A stretch of 64,000 bases of DNA from Chitinibacter sp. SCUT-21 (GCA_041874755.1 CP102611.1:1426001-1490000); one strand, 5' to 3'. Shown: positions 44,284-53,514, counted from the stretch's first letter. The notes: generated by a model from the letters alone, not told the origin. Numbers and translations are program-made.

Positions 44284-45357
44284 ATGTTGCAACGATTAAC
44301 TCAAACCATTGCTAAATGCAGGCCCTCCATGGATGTAGGCCATTTGATTTCGACAGAAATCTTAGGTGCTCTATTCGACATTTGTCCGTCGGGGATTGCT
44401 GTTGCTGACGAAAATGGCCGCTACCTACAAGTCAATGACGCTTATTGCGCTTTATTTGGTTATTCGCGAGCCGAACTAATCGGCCAAACTTTTGGCATTA
44501 TTTTATGCGACGATGACAAATCCTTTGAGCCAAATATTCTACAAATGGCGCTGACTCAAGATGAATCAGCGCCCAGTGAGTGGCGCGTACAACATCGAGA
44601 TGGTCGATCCTTATTAGTTCATTCGGCATTTAAAACCTTTTTAGCGCCTGATGGCAGCGCCAGAATACTCACCATTTTAAGCGATGTAACCACCCTACTA
44701 GTCTCATTGCACTCATTGCAAAATCACCAGCACCAACTCAAACAAAGCAATACCGATTTAGAAGCCTTAGTCCAAAAACGCACCCTCTTACTCGAAGATG
44801 CCAATCGTGAACTTGTACGTTTAGCGACGCAAGACTCCTTAACGGGGCTCTACAATCGGCGGGCATTTGAAGTAGAAGCGGAAAAAGCAATTTACACGGC
44901 AGATCGCCATCATCGTCCCATGTCTATCCTGTTTCTAGACATTGATCATTTCAAACTAATCAACGATCAATATGGCCATGCTGTTGGGGATGAAGTACTA
45001 CGCAATGTTGCACGCCAAATTGTGGAGTTATTACGCAGCAGTGATTTAATGGCACGCTGGGGGGGCGAAGAGTTTGTGCTCATCCTGCCTGACACAGGCT
45101 TAGAACAAGCCGTGGTGGTGGGTGAAAAAATCTTAAGTGCAGTACGTCAGATGCGTTTTATGCAGCAGAATAGCACCTTTGCAATTACGATCAGCGGCGG
45201 GCTGATCGAGCGCCATTTGCATCGGCCACTCGAAGAGTCTCTACAAGAAGCCGATCACCTACTTTACCAAGCCAAGCAAGCTGGCCGCAACCGCTTGGAA
45301 TGGATTAAATTACTCCCCCGCCCAGTCGAAATCGAGCAACTTCAGGCTGCGTATTGA
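44284..45357 (+). CDS. PAS-GGDEF diguanylate cyclase
   Basis: 357 residues, cytoplasmic. PAS domain (about 25-150: ALFDICPSGIAVADENGRYL, VNDAYCALFGYSRAELIGQT), a coiled-coil linker (QHQLKQSNTDLEALVQKRTL), then a GGDEF domain with active-site GGEEF at 260-264 and an inhibitory I-site RSSD five residues before it. It makes c-di-GMP and is probably product-inhibited. It starts on the base after the stop of the papain-fold hydrolase gene. Its 3' end overlaps the end of the opposing small membrane gene by 16 bp. Confidence 0.93.
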   Translation: MLQRLTQTIAKCRPSMDVGHLISTEILGALFDICPSGIAVADENGRYLQVNDAYCALFGYSRAELIGQTFGIILCDDDKSFEPNILQMALTQDESAPSEWRVQHRDGRSLLVHSAFKTFLAPDGSARILTILSDVTTLLVSLHSLQNHQHQLKQSNTDLEALVQKRTLLLEDANRELVRLATQDSLTGLYNRRAFEVEAEKAIYTADRHHRPMSILFLDIDHFKLINDQYGHAVGDEVLRNVARQIVELLRSSDLMARWGGEEFVLILPDTGLEQAVVVGEKILSAVRQMRFMQQNSTFAITISGGLIERHLHRPLEESLQEADHLLYQAKQAGRNRLEWIKLLPRPVEIEQLQAAY

Positions 45358-45725
45358 AGCGACCAATACGCCAAAGTCAGCAGCACAAATTGCCCAACTA
45401 AGCGCCGCGCCCCCTGCAGTCGTACAAGCATCATTTGATTTGATCGCTCAGGTCGCTTAAATAACCATACCAGCATTTGATCCAAACTCTGTTCATCTGT
45501 TCTACCTGTGGCCAGTTGCTCAAACAAATAACCATCAAATATGCAGCGCCAGCCCCAGAACAGCTGAAGTAGCGCTAAAACCGATGAAATATGCCCCAAC
45601 CAGCCAATAGGTCTGCCACCCAAGATCAAATGCAATAAGGTCGGCAAGATGAGCCAGACCATACTCTTGAGGAGTGCAGCCATCACCGCAGCGTGGCGTT
45701 GATCGGCAGTAAAATCCACCATCAT
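45342..45725 (-). CDS. Unrecognised small membrane protein at the end of the ynb-like operon
   Basis: 127 residues from ATG 45725, which overlaps the stop of the PAP2/phosphatase gene (TAATG) and has AGGAG five bases upstream. Three likely membrane helices (SMVWLILPTLLHLILGG, WLGHISSVLALLQLFWGW, LVGQFVLLTLAYWSLQY). No family recognised. Tight coupling suggests it acts with the phosphatase or in the same phospholipid pathway. Confidence 0.72.
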   Translation of the reverse strand: MMVDFTADQRHAAVMAALLKSMVWLILPTLLHLILGGRPIGWLGHISSVLALLQLFWGWRCIFDGYLFEQLATGRTDEQSLDQMLVWLFKRPERSNQMMLVRLQGARRLVGQFVLLTLAYWSLQYAA

Positions 45726-47065
45726 TACGCTCCTTGCTGTTGCAGCAGCAATTCGATGTGCTCTGGCTGCAGATGAATAGGCCGATGCCGACGAATCAAC
45801 GCCACCGCCTCGCCCAGCGATTGCGCCCGCCCTGTTTGCACCAACCATGCCGCAATCATCGTCGCGCTGCGCGAAAAGCCCAACGCACAATGCACTAAAA
45901 CTGGCCCAGCGCTTTGCTGGCGCAGTTGCTCAATGGCGGCAACGCCTTGCTCAACCTCATGCGCATTCGGTGGCAGCAAATCGAGCAGCGGCAGATTGAT
46001 ATAGCTCACTTGTTCCGCAGCTTGACGTGGGTATTCGGCGCATAAATCGAGCACAGCCACAAAGCATGTATCACTCGCCGCATCGATAGCACCCAACCAA
46101 ACGCCATCAGCAATTTCGACCGCCTGCTCGGTGTGGCGTAAAAAGTAGCGGCGGCTCAGCATCGCACCCAGTTGATACGGCGCCAGCAGCCAGCGCGCAG
46201 CCAAGCTGATGCTCCCGCCCTGCTTTTGCAAGGTGACAGGGCCCAAATAGCCATAAGCCAGTGCGACAATGCCCAAGGCGACCGCTGGCCAAGCCAGCAG
46301 CCACGCCCAGCCTTGAATCAAAAATGCCGCAGTCAAACAAAGCACCGCGCCAAACCCATAGCGCAGCGCCAACGCACGGCGGCGCGTGTTTTGCGCTGCG
46401 CTCAAATGAGCGCGCCACTGTTGAGCATGTCGCCAACTAGCCTCAGGCATCGGCAGCAAATAGCACACCAATAAGCCCATCGCAAAACCGGTGGGTATAT
46501 CGATGAAGTGATGCTGCCATGTGGTCAGCACCGATATACCTATTAAGACACACCAGCTATGCAGCACGACTCTCGCAACGGATTGCTTGATAAACGCAGC
46601 AAAACGCAGCCAGATAATCAGTAACAGGCTGATATGCAAAGACGGCGCTTGATTGAATGGCTGATCGACCTGCCCCAGCGCGGCAAACATCGCGCCAAAC
46701 ACCCCGTCGACCACTGGTTTATCCCAGCCAAAGCGCAGCGGCCACAACACAAAGCAGATCGACGACAGCAACGTCGCCAGCATTAAGCGCAGCGCTTGCG
46801 TGCGCACTTCGTCTTTATTGGCGCACAGCAGCAGTGAAAAACCGAACATCAGGTCGATCGACCAATATGGCACGATGCTCCACGCCCAAAATGGAATCCA
46901 GTCGCGCTCCCACGCGAAGACGATATTGCCAACTTGATCGGGCGGCAGGCTGGCCGCGTATTGATTGGCGTTGCCATAAAAAAGGAAAAAGGCTGGGCCC
47001 GCGAGTAAGAGCCAAGCGATGGCAGAACGCCAAGGTAGTGCTTTGAATTTCGCCAATGTCTGCAT
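45725..47065 (-). CDS. ynbD: PAP2 and dual-specificity phosphatase fusion (YnbD-like)
   Basis: 446 residues. The N-terminal ~300 residues carry several membrane helices with a PAP2-like layout (QAPSLHISLLLIIW, TTWQHHFIDIPTGFAMGLLV), then a cytoplasmic dual-specificity phosphatase domain with HCALGFSRSATMIAAW, catalytic Cys393 and Arg399. It matches E. coli YnbD, a predicted phosphatase of the ynbABCD phospholipid cluster. It could dephosphorylate a phospholipid or head-group phosphate. It follows an unrelated 161-residue gene by 101 bp rather than ynbC directly. Confidence 0.88.
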   Translation of the reverse strand: MQTLAKFKALPWRSAIAWLLLAGPAFFLFYGNANQYAASLPPDQVGNIVFAWERDWIPFWAWSIVPYWSIDLMFGFSLLLCANKDEVRTQALRLMLATLLSSICFVLWPLRFGWDKPVVDGVFGAMFAALGQVDQPFNQAPSLHISLLLIIWLRFAAFIKQSVARVVLHSWCVLIGISVLTTWQHHFIDIPTGFAMGLLVCYLLPMPEASWRHAQQWRAHLSAAQNTRRRALALRYGFGAVLCLTAAFLIQGWAWLLAWPAVALGIVALAYGYLGPVTLQKQGGSISLAARWLLAPYQLGAMLSRRYFLRHTEQAVEIADGVWLGAIDAASDTCFVAVLDLCAEYPRQAAEQVSYINLPLLDLLPPNAHEVEQGVAAIEQLRQQSAGPVLVHCALGFSRSATMIAAWLVQTGRAQSLGEAVALIRRHRPIHLQPEHIELLLQQQGA

Positions 47066-47128
47066 TTCACCTACTCAAAAATTGAAGAGGGGTATAGCAC
47101 CAGCAACAATATTGATATTGAATCAGCA

Positions 47129-47152
47129 GCCAATACCATAACGGGTATTGGC
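47129..47152. repeat. Inverted repeat between the 161-residue gene and ynbD
   Basis: GCCAATACC-ATAACG-GGTATTGGC: perfect 9-bp arms, 15 bp after the upstream stop. No T-run. The arms resemble the dispersed word GGTATWGCC. Confidence 0.55.
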
Positions 47153-47166
47153 CACCAAATCTGCGA

Positions 47167-47652
47167 TTACACGCTCGCTTGCGCTTTGATGCCTAATTCG
47201 GCACACAGCTCAAAGAAACGCTCGAGCTTGGCGCTGCGCACCAGCACCAGCTGTTTTTCAGCCGCCACCGACACGCTGAAATCGACCAGCGTATAAGTTG
47301 GCGCCAGCTCGTCTTGCACCTTGGCCAACGCAGCCGCGTCGTCCAAACCCGCCAAATCAGCGACCGTCAGATCAAGCTCATCGTCGCCAAACGCGTCGAC
47401 GATTTGCGCGTACAGCGCGTCAACTTGGCTGGCGTGAAACAGCAAATCGCCTTCCAATTGCTCGAGCAAAACCCATTCCCACAATGGGATTGGGTAGCCG
47501 GCTTGGTATTTTGATTCGCTATCGGCTTGCAAATACGCCGCCGCATCGGCGTGCGCCTTGCTCACCTCCAAGCTCATCGCGCTGATGTCTTCAGCGTCCA
47601 AGCTGCCGTCGACGATGATGTCGAGTAATTCGTTCAGGTGTTTTTGATTCAT
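47167..47652 (-). CDS. Unrecognised 161-residue acidic soluble protein
   Basis: No signal peptide or membrane segment. Acidic N-terminal half (LLDIIVDGSLDAEDISAMSL, WEWVLLEQLEGDLLFHASQV) and a beta-rich C-terminal half (YTLVDFSVSVAAEKQLVLVR). AAGGA precedes the ATG. It lies between ynbC and ynbD, in the same direction, 40 bp after ynbC, an insertion compared with the enterobacterial ynbABCD order. No family recognised; possibly an operon-specific regulator or carrier. Confidence 0.7.
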   Translation of the reverse strand: MNQKHLNELLDIIVDGSLDAEDISAMSLEVSKAHADAAAYLQADSESKYQAGYPIPLWEWVLLEQLEGDLLFHASQVDALYAQIVDAFGDDELDLTVADLAGLDDAAALAKVQDELAPTYTLVDFSVSVAAEKQLVLVRSAKLERFFELCAELGIKAQASV

Positions 47653-47692
47653 GAAAATCCTTCGCTTGGCTCGCCTGGGCGAGCCGAAATAA

Positions 47693-49489
47693 TTAGGCTG
47701 AAATCGTGTCGTGAGTCGCTAAACTCGCAACCGTTGCCGCGATTTTACGCTGTGCAATCGAAACGGTAAAAATTCCCCACTCGTCGATGCGCTGCTCGAT
47801 CTTTTCAAACCCCGCTGCTGCGACCAATTGATCCATTTCGGCTTGCGTGCGGCGGCGCATCACCCACGCTTTGCCGTCCTTGTGGCTGGTTAACGTGCGG
47901 GCAATCATTTCGAGCTGCGGATGCCAAGGCTGATTGGTGTAAACCAGATAGCCGCCTTCCGGTACGGCCGCCGCCAAGCCGGCGAGCGAATCGCGGATGC
48001 CTTGGTTTTCTGGGAATAACTCGTAAAGGCCCGACACCACGGCCAAGGTTGGTTTCGGGTCCAAACTTGCCAAACTATCACGATCGAAGGCGTTGCCCTG
48101 CGCAAAGCGCGCTTTATCACTCAAGCCGCGCTGCAAAATCATCTCTTGCCCCGCTTTAACGTTAATGTCGCTGTAATCGCGCAGCAGCACCGATTCAAAC
48201 GGCAGACCGTCAATCGCATCGAGAATATAGCGCCCGTGCCCTGCGGCAATATCGACAATCCGCACCGGTTTACCCGCCGCGTGCAGGCTGCGCACCGCGT
48301 CGCCAATCAGCTCTTGTAAATGAATTTTGCGCTGGCGAATCCCGCGCCAGCCGACTGAATCGAGATATGCCCGATCGCCCAATTTACCCAATGGCGTAAT
48401 GCCCTGCGCTTGATTGCGATACACGTAATCGAGCGTCGAACCCGAATCAAAGCCGGTTTTCCAGCCTAATTGAATCCCGCTCGATAATTTACCCAAGCTC
48501 GCCAACGTGCGGCGGGTGATGCCGAATTCCCAGCGTTTAGGGTTCAGCAAACTTAAAGGCTGCTGCAAAGCGCGATACTCGTTATAGGTATAGCCCTGCT
48601 GATCAGCGCTGATTAGGTCGGCAGGCAATACCCCTGCATCGACTTTGGCGATAAAGCTGCGAATCAGCGCAAACGCTTTTTCACGCTCCAGCTCACCCAA
48701 GGTATCGTGGTAAAAACCATCGAGAATGTGCTTTTCTTTGACGCTAGAGCCCAAACGATCAAAAAACTCGTGCTGTGGGCCGTGATGCACAACAAAATCC
48801 GCGCCCGAAATCAGCACTTGTGTCGGTACGGTAATCGCGCCCGCGTCGTCAATAATGCGCTCTGCAGTTTCGTATAATGACAATAAGATGTGCGAGGCAA
48901 TTGGGCGAGTAATCAGCGGATCGTTGTTATAGCTGGCGATGCGTTCGGGATCGTGACTCAAAAACTTGGCTTTCACATAGGAATTAACAAAAAACTGGCC
49001 GCGCAGTTTTTGCATTAGCGCGATGCCGGTGCGCGCTGCAGGCACGTACAACTTCACTTTAAACGCGGGCGCCGCCAGCACCAGCGCGCGAATATTCGGC
49101 GCGTAATCGTGCACCCACGTACTGGCCAGCACAGCACCGACGCTTTGCGCGATGACGATAATCTCGTTAATCGCGTAACCATACGTGTGGCTGATGTGTT
49201 TCACAAAGCAATCCAAATCACGCACTGTGCTGGCTAAACTCGGTGAATAGCCGCGTTGCCCCTCATTGCGGCCATGACCGCGCGCGTCCCAAGCAAAAAA
49301 AGCCGCGTCGTTCAAACCCAATTCGTCAACGATATGCTGCACACGGCCAGAGTGTTCGTGCCCGCGGTGCAGCAGCACAATCGCCCGCCGCGCCGCGCCC
49401 TCGCCGACTGGCTGCCAGTGGCGGTAGAAAATCGACTGTTGATCAAAAGATGAAAACTGACTTTCTTGGCATTCACGGATTTGACGCAT
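47693..49489 (-). CDS. ynbC: Bifunctional alpha/beta hydrolase and SAM methyltransferase (YnbC-like)
   Basis: 598 residues. N-terminal serine hydrolase (about 20-290) with AIVLLHRGHEHSGRVQHIVD, AWDARGHGRNEGQRGYSP and nucleophile in IIVIAQSVGAVLAST; C-terminal class I methyltransferase with VRIVDIAAGHGRYILDAI and AQGNAFDRDSLASL. This rare fusion is diagnostic of YnbC. It probably acts on a lysophospholipid or phospholipid head-group made by YnbA; the reaction is not established. 6 bp after the acyltransferase stop. Confidence 0.9.
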   Translation of the reverse strand: MRQIRECQESQFSSFDQQSIFYRHWQPVGEGAARRAIVLLHRGHEHSGRVQHIVDELGLNDAAFFAWDARGHGRNEGQRGYSPSLASTVRDLDCFVKHISHTYGYAINEIIVIAQSVGAVLASTWVHDYAPNIRALVLAAPAFKVKLYVPAARTGIALMQKLRGQFFVNSYVKAKFLSHDPERIASYNNDPLITRPIASHILLSLYETAERIIDDAGAITVPTQVLISGADFVVHHGPQHEFFDRLGSSVKEKHILDGFYHDTLGELEREKAFALIRSFIAKVDAGVLPADLISADQQGYTYNEYRALQQPLSLLNPKRWEFGITRRTLASLGKLSSGIQLGWKTGFDSGSTLDYVYRNQAQGITPLGKLGDRAYLDSVGWRGIRQRKIHLQELIGDAVRSLHAAGKPVRIVDIAAGHGRYILDAIDGLPFESVLLRDYSDINVKAGQEMILQRGLSDKARFAQGNAFDRDSLASLDPKPTLAVVSGLYELFPENQGIRDSLAGLAAAVPEGGYLVYTNQPWHPQLEMIARTLTSHKDGKAWVMRRRTQAEMDQLVAAAGFEKIEQRIDEWGIFTVSIAQRKIAATVASLATHDTISA

Positions 49490-49495
49490 TAAACA

Positions 49496-50131
49496 TTACT
49501 CCTGTGTGGGCATGACTTTCTTGCGTAAATATTGAAACTGCTCGGTAATTTCTGCCTTAAACAAAGGGCGCTCTGGCCGCCAAGGCAACACGCGGCCAAT
49601 TGCGACATCAACAAAAAACGGAATTGGTAACCACTGCCCGCGCCCCATCGCGCGACCTAGCCCATGCATATACACCGGTACGATCGGTGCATCAGGAAAT
49701 TCCTGCGCCAGATACCAGAGGCCTGATTTGATTTCGGACAATTGCTCAGGCTCGCCACGTGTGCCCTCGGGAAACAAAATCAGCACCTTGCCTTGCTGCA
49801 GCGCTTCGCGGCATCCCGCCAGTGGATCGCTGCCTTTTTTCGCGCCACCGCGCTGCACCGGAATAATCCCAACCACCTTGGTCGCAAACCACGCCATCGC
49901 CTTGTTGCGCAAGAAGTAATCCGCCGCCGCCGCAGGGCGCACATTCGGAATGTCTTTCAGATCAAACAGCGAATACAAAGTCAGAATATCGAGGTGGCTA
50001 TTGTGGTTCGCGATGATGATTGCTGGCCCCGTGTGCGGCAAACGATCGCCATTGCGCACCGTTAAACCCAGCCAAAGCCTGACCACGGGACGCGCGATCA
50101 GCAGGACAAATAAGGTTCGGAGATTGAACAT
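49496..50131 (-). CDS. Lysophospholipid (1-acylglycerol-3-phosphate) acyltransferase
   Basis: 211 residues from ATG 50131 (GAGG six bases upstream; ATG 50149 lacks a site). One N-terminal hydrophobic segment, then the PlsC motifs: IANHNSHLDILTLYSLF (HX4D) and LILFPEGTRGEPEQLSEIKS. It acylates lysophosphatidate or a similar lipid. Its place inside the ynbABCD-like cluster, between ynbB and ynbC, is an addition to the E. coli layout and supports a dedicated lipid pathway. Confidence 0.9.
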   Translation of the reverse strand: MFNLRTLFVLLIARPVVRLWLGLTVRNGDRLPHTGPAIIIANHNSHLDILTLYSLFDLKDIPNVRPAAAADYFLRNKAMAWFATKVVGIIPVQRGGAKKGSDPLAGCREALQQGKVLILFPEGTRGEPEQLSEIKSGLWYLAQEFPDAPIVPVYMHGLGRAMGRGQWLPIPFFVDVAIGRVLPWRPERPLFKAEITEQFQYLRKKVMPTQE

Positions 50132-50152
50132 GCTCTGCCTCAAATTCATTAA

Positions 50153-51091
50153 TTAGAAATAGAGGTAGCGGATGAAGTGGTAAAACAGCGGCGCGGTATA
50201 GGTCAGCGAATCGAGCCGATCCAAAATCCCGCCATGTCCTGGCAGCAGCGTACCCGAATCTTTAACGCCTAAATCGCGCTTCACTGCTGAAATGACAATA
50301 TCGCCAATAAAGCCCATCGTTCCGATCAGCAAACCGGCGCACGCGGCGTACAGTGGCGAGAGTGGCGTTAAGTGCGGTGCAATTAACCAAGCTAGTAGAG
50401 TCGTAGTCGCAATACCACCCAGCAAACCACCCAAGGTTTTATTCGGGCTGACCGTCGGGCTGGCTTTGCGGCGACCGATGGATTTGCCCCATAAATACTG
50501 CGCCACATCGTTGGCCTGAGTTAAAGCGACCAAGAAAAACACCAACTTAGCACCCTCTGCCGGCGAGCCGGGTAAAGTCAGCAAGGCGGCCAGATGCGAC
50601 AGGCTAAACACGCAAATCATCAAGCCCCAGTGCAGTGATGAGGCCGAATTTAAGAAGCCTTTGGTTTCACCAATCAACACCATCCGCATCGGCAGCAAGA
50701 GCAACATATACACCGGAATAAACAACACAAACATGCCGTACCACGAAATGCCAATCCAGAAGTATTGCAGCGGAATCGCCAGATAAGCCCAGAACAGCAC
50801 CACATGATCGGCTTGGCGGGTACTTGATAATGTGAGGTATTCTTTAAACGCCAGAAAACTAATCAGGCCAAACACTGCCAACGCCAATTGCAATTGGCCG
50901 ATCAGCGTGAGCGAAAACACCAGTACGATCCACCACCAAGTGTTAATCCGCGCTTTAAGCTCGCGCCAATCTTTACTTGGATAACGCGCGCCCAACACCG
51001 CCATTGTGCTACTCGCAATCAGCAACAAACCGAAAACGGCCAGTAAAGCCCAGCGCAATTGCGGCGCCATATTACTGATCAACTCAGGCAT
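50153..51091 (-). CDS. ynbB: Phosphatidate cytidylyltransferase (CdsA family, YnbB-like)
   Basis: 312 residues with seven to eight membrane helices and the CTP-transferase signature: SPNKTLGGLLGGIATTTLLA, then GDIVISAVKRDLGVKDSGTL and PGHGGILDRLDSL with the metal-binding Asp residues. It would make CDP-diacylglycerol or a close analogue for YnbA. Its ATG overlaps the ynbA stop by 8 bp. It is probably a second, dedicated CdsA rather than the housekeeping copy. Confidence 0.92.
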   Translation of the reverse strand: MPELISNMAPQLRWALLAVFGLLLIASSTMAVLGARYPSKDWRELKARINTWWWIVLVFSLTLIGQLQLALAVFGLISFLAFKEYLTLSSTRQADHVVLFWAYLAIPLQYFWIGISWYGMFVLFIPVYMLLLLPMRMVLIGETKGFLNSASSLHWGLMICVFSLSHLAALLTLPGSPAEGAKLVFFLVALTQANDVAQYLWGKSIGRRKASPTVSPNKTLGGLLGGIATTTLLAWLIAPHLTPLSPLYAACAGLLIGTMGFIGDIVISAVKRDLGVKDSGTLLPGHGGILDRLDSLTYTAPLFYHFIRYLYF

Positions 51092-51734
51092 GTTTCACCT
51101 CGTTCAAAATGGATTTGACGCGCTTTACACAAGTGACCAGTAATAAAACGGTACAAAGGCCAAACACCCCACTTAACACAAAAGTGCCAGTTGGAATCCA
51201 GCCTAAGCCGTAGGCCAAGCCCAGCGCGCCAAAAACAAAAGCGCGATCACTTTTCCCCAGCGGGCCATCATAACGGCGACTTGCACCTAGCATCGGGCCT
51301 AGTACGCCGATGTACTCGGTGATGATTGCCAAAATGAGCACCGCAAAGATCAGCGGCACAGCGATCGCATCGTCGACATGCCAAGCCAAGATGAAGAAGG
51401 GAATTATCAGAGCGACATCCGAAATTACATCGCCCGTTTCATTCAGAATCGCGCCAAGATTGGATTTCTGACCATGCTCACGCGCTAACATGCCATCAAT
51501 GGCATTGAGCGCCATCCGAACAAACAGCCAAACAGGCAGCAGCAACCACAAACGATAGCCGCCGTCTTCTGGCCGCCATAGCGCGGCATAGGCAAACAAC
51601 AAGATGCCCAAACTCACCGAGATCAACATCGCAGTGACGGTAACGGCATTCGCTGTAATCCCCCATGAGGCTAGCCTCCTCACGATGGGGCGCAATAAGT
51701 TTTGAAACGATGCTTTAAGTTGATAGATCGACAC
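51084..51734 (-). CDS. ynbA: CDP-alcohol phosphatidyltransferase (YnbA-like)
   Basis: About 216 residues from GTG 51734, where the conserved sequence begins (SIYQLKASFQNLLRPIVRRL); the frame extends to ATG 51800, with no better ribosome binding site. The CDP-alcohol motif is altered: NAIDGMLAREHGQKSNLGAI followed by LNETGDVISD, so the first and third Asp of the usual DxxDG...GxxxDxxxD are Asn. Six membrane helices. It would join a CDP-lipid to an unknown alcohol. First gene of the cluster. Confidence 0.88.
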   Translation of the reverse strand: MSIYQLKASFQNLLRPIVRRLASWGITANAVTVTAMLISVSLGILLFAYAALWRPEDGGYRLWLLLPVWLFVRMALNAIDGMLAREHGQKSNLGAILNETGDVISDVALIIPFFILAWHVDDAIAVPLIFAVLILAIITEYIGVLGPMLGASRRYDGPLGKSDRAFVFGALGLAYGLGWIPTGTFVLSGVFGLCTVLLLVTCVKRVKSILNEVKHA

Positions 51735-51803
51735 AGTTAACCGCGCTTCAATTTGAATGTCATTATTATTACCAACATTCCAAAGTAATGAAAACAACAT
51801 CAA

Positions 51804-52305
51804 TTCGTAAGCCAGCCAAGCTAACCATTATGGCCTCGATGATGAATCATGAAACAACCACAACCAGGCGACGAAGAAAATAACAAATAATTATTTATAA
51901 ACATGCAATTAACAAAATTAAGTACAAACCCTAATTTCATTTTTATGGTTTTACATAAACACGAAACAGTCCAAACAATGTGAATTTGCCAAGCCATGAA
52001 AATGTAAAAATACACACTCGCACTCAAAAAAATTACAAAAAAAAACCGACCCAAGGGCCGGTTCGTAAAATCAAGAGCCGAAGCCCCTGATGTGCGCAAA
52101 TATCAGTCAGATTACTCCGACTTCAGTTCGGTGGTTTACTACAAAAACAGTGGCTTGGTTTAATTGTGCAAGCCCAACAAAACCAAGCAGTTAATCTGGA
52201 CGCGATCATAGCAGAAGCCAAGCAATTGCTAGTAGCAAAGCGGATCACAGCAGTGATACAAAACACATCCACGTCAAAACCGTAGCTACTCTAGCCACGC
52301 GACAT
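51804..52305. other. AT-rich region between the ynb-like cluster and cca
   Basis: About 500 bp. 51821-52035 is strongly AT-rich compared with flanking genes and should hold the promoter for the ynb-like cluster; on the minus strand TATAAA-like hexamers occur near 51900 but no -35/-10 pair is convincing. 52036-52064 is the cca terminator. 52100-52305 shows nothing recognisable. An open frame 51821-52099 is not accepted as a gene. Confidence 0.55.
52036..52064 (-). terminator. Terminator of cca
   Basis: On the minus strand AACCGGCC-CTTG-GGTCGGTT followed by a T-run of about nine. It lies about 240 bp after the cca stop, so the cca transcript has a long 3' untranslated region, unless it serves an unseen small RNA. 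Confidence 0.8.
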
Positions 52306-53514
52306 TCATGTTAACTCAGCCGCTATCGCGGCAATTCTGGCCTGCTCTACCGCTTGCGGTATCAGCTTTTTATCCGCGCATTGCTGAGCGATTTCCCCCG
52401 CATTTACCGCATTGGCAGCGGCTAGCAAGCGCAATAAATAGCTCGCTTGTGGATATTCGCAATGTTCAAACTGATAACGACCTCTGGCATCTGCCACACA
52501 GGCATCAAGCATTTGGCTAAAACGCTCGGGGCGGCGGAAGGCATCGCAGCGGATAAACAGTTTTAATACTGTTTCTGGGCGTAATTGCTGCGCAGTGTGC
52601 ACCAAAGTGTGGTCGCGGCAGGTCATCACCGCCAAATCACGGCATTCGGCTGGCACACGCAAACGCTGACACAGCGCCTCCACCAAAGGCACGCCGCGTT
52701 GTTCGTGCATAATATGGCGCGGTAATACATCGGCCGGCGTCAACGCTTTGCCCAAATCGTGACACAGCGCGGCAAAACGCGTCGCCAAAGGCCAGCCTTG
52801 CGCTGCGGCATAGTCCAGCACCAGCATTGTATGCAAGCCGGTATCGACTTCTGGGTGGTAATCCGCGCGTTGCGGCACACCCCATAGCGCGTCGATCTCG
52901 GGCGCGATGCGCGCCAAAGCGCCGGATTCGCGCAGCGCGGCAAACATCAGGCTGGGCTGGTCTTCCATTAAGCCCTTGGCCATTTCTTGCCACACTCGCT
53001 CGGGCACTAAATGATCAACTTCGCCATCGGCGACCATCTGGTGCATCAGTGCCATCGTATCGGGTGCTGTGCTAAAGCCAAACCGCGCGGCAAAGCGCGC
53101 CAATCGTAGAATCCGCACCGGGTCTTCGCTAAAGGCGGGCGACACATGCCGCAGCACTTTGGCGGCCAAATCGGCTTGGCCGTGGTAGGGGTCGATAATC
53201 GTGCCGTCATCGTCCTGCGCCATCGCGTTAATCGTTAAATCGCGGCGCAGTAAATCTTCTTCTAGCGTCACTTCAGGGCTAGCATGAACAACAAAGCCAG
53301 TATAGCCATGACCGTCTTTACGCTCGGTGCGTGCCAGTGCATACTCTTGATGGGTATTTGGATGCAAAAACACCGGAAAATCTTTGCCAACCGCCTGATA
53401 ACCCAGCGCGAGCATTTGTTCTGGCGTTGCGCCGACGACGACCCAGTCGATGTCTTTTACCGGTAAACCGAGCAAACGGTCGCGCACAGCGCCGCCAACG
53501 CGATAGATCTGCAT
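52306..53514 (-). CDS. cca: Multifunctional CCA-adding tRNA nucleotidyltransferase with HD domain
   Basis: 402 residues, E. coli-like class II Cca. N-terminal nucleotidyltransferase motif [20 protein letters not shown], catalytic [20 protein letters not shown], and a C-terminal HD phosphohydrolase domain with [20 protein letters not shown]. It builds or repairs the tRNA 3' CCA; the HD domain adds phosphatase and phosphodiesterase activities. Single gene, divergent from cysK. Confidence 0.96.
   Translation of the reverse strand: MQIYRVGGAVRDRLLGLPVKDIDWVVVGATPEQMLALGYQAVGKDFPVFLHPNTHQEYALARTERKDGHGYTGFVVHASPEVTLEEDLLRRDLTINAMAQDDDGTIIDPYHGQADLAAKVLRHVSPAFSEDPVRILRLARFAARFGFSTAPDTMALMHQMVADGEVDHLVPERVWQEMAKGLMEDQPSLMFAALRESGALARIAPEIDALWGVPQRADYHPEVDTGLHTMLVLDYAAAQGWPLATRFAALCHDLGKALTPADVLPRHIMHEQRGVPLVEALCQRLRVPAECRDLAVMTCRDHTLVHTAQQLRPETVLKLFIRCDAFRRPERFSQMLDACVADARGRYQFEHCEYPQASYLLRLLAAANAVNAGEIAQQCADKKLIPQAVEQARIAAIAAELT

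Noticed and set aside
45726..45890. N-terminal extension of the 127-residue membrane protein into the phosphatase gene
   Set aside because: It overlaps the phosphatase catalytic domain in another frame and reads as low-complexity Gly/Ala/Arg; the ATG at 45725 has a proper ribosome binding site.
51821..52099. Open frame of 92 codons on the minus strand in the AT-rich region
   Set aside because: Odd composition rich in Cys, Phe and Ile typical of non-coding AT-rich DNA, no ribosome binding site, and it contains the cca terminator.
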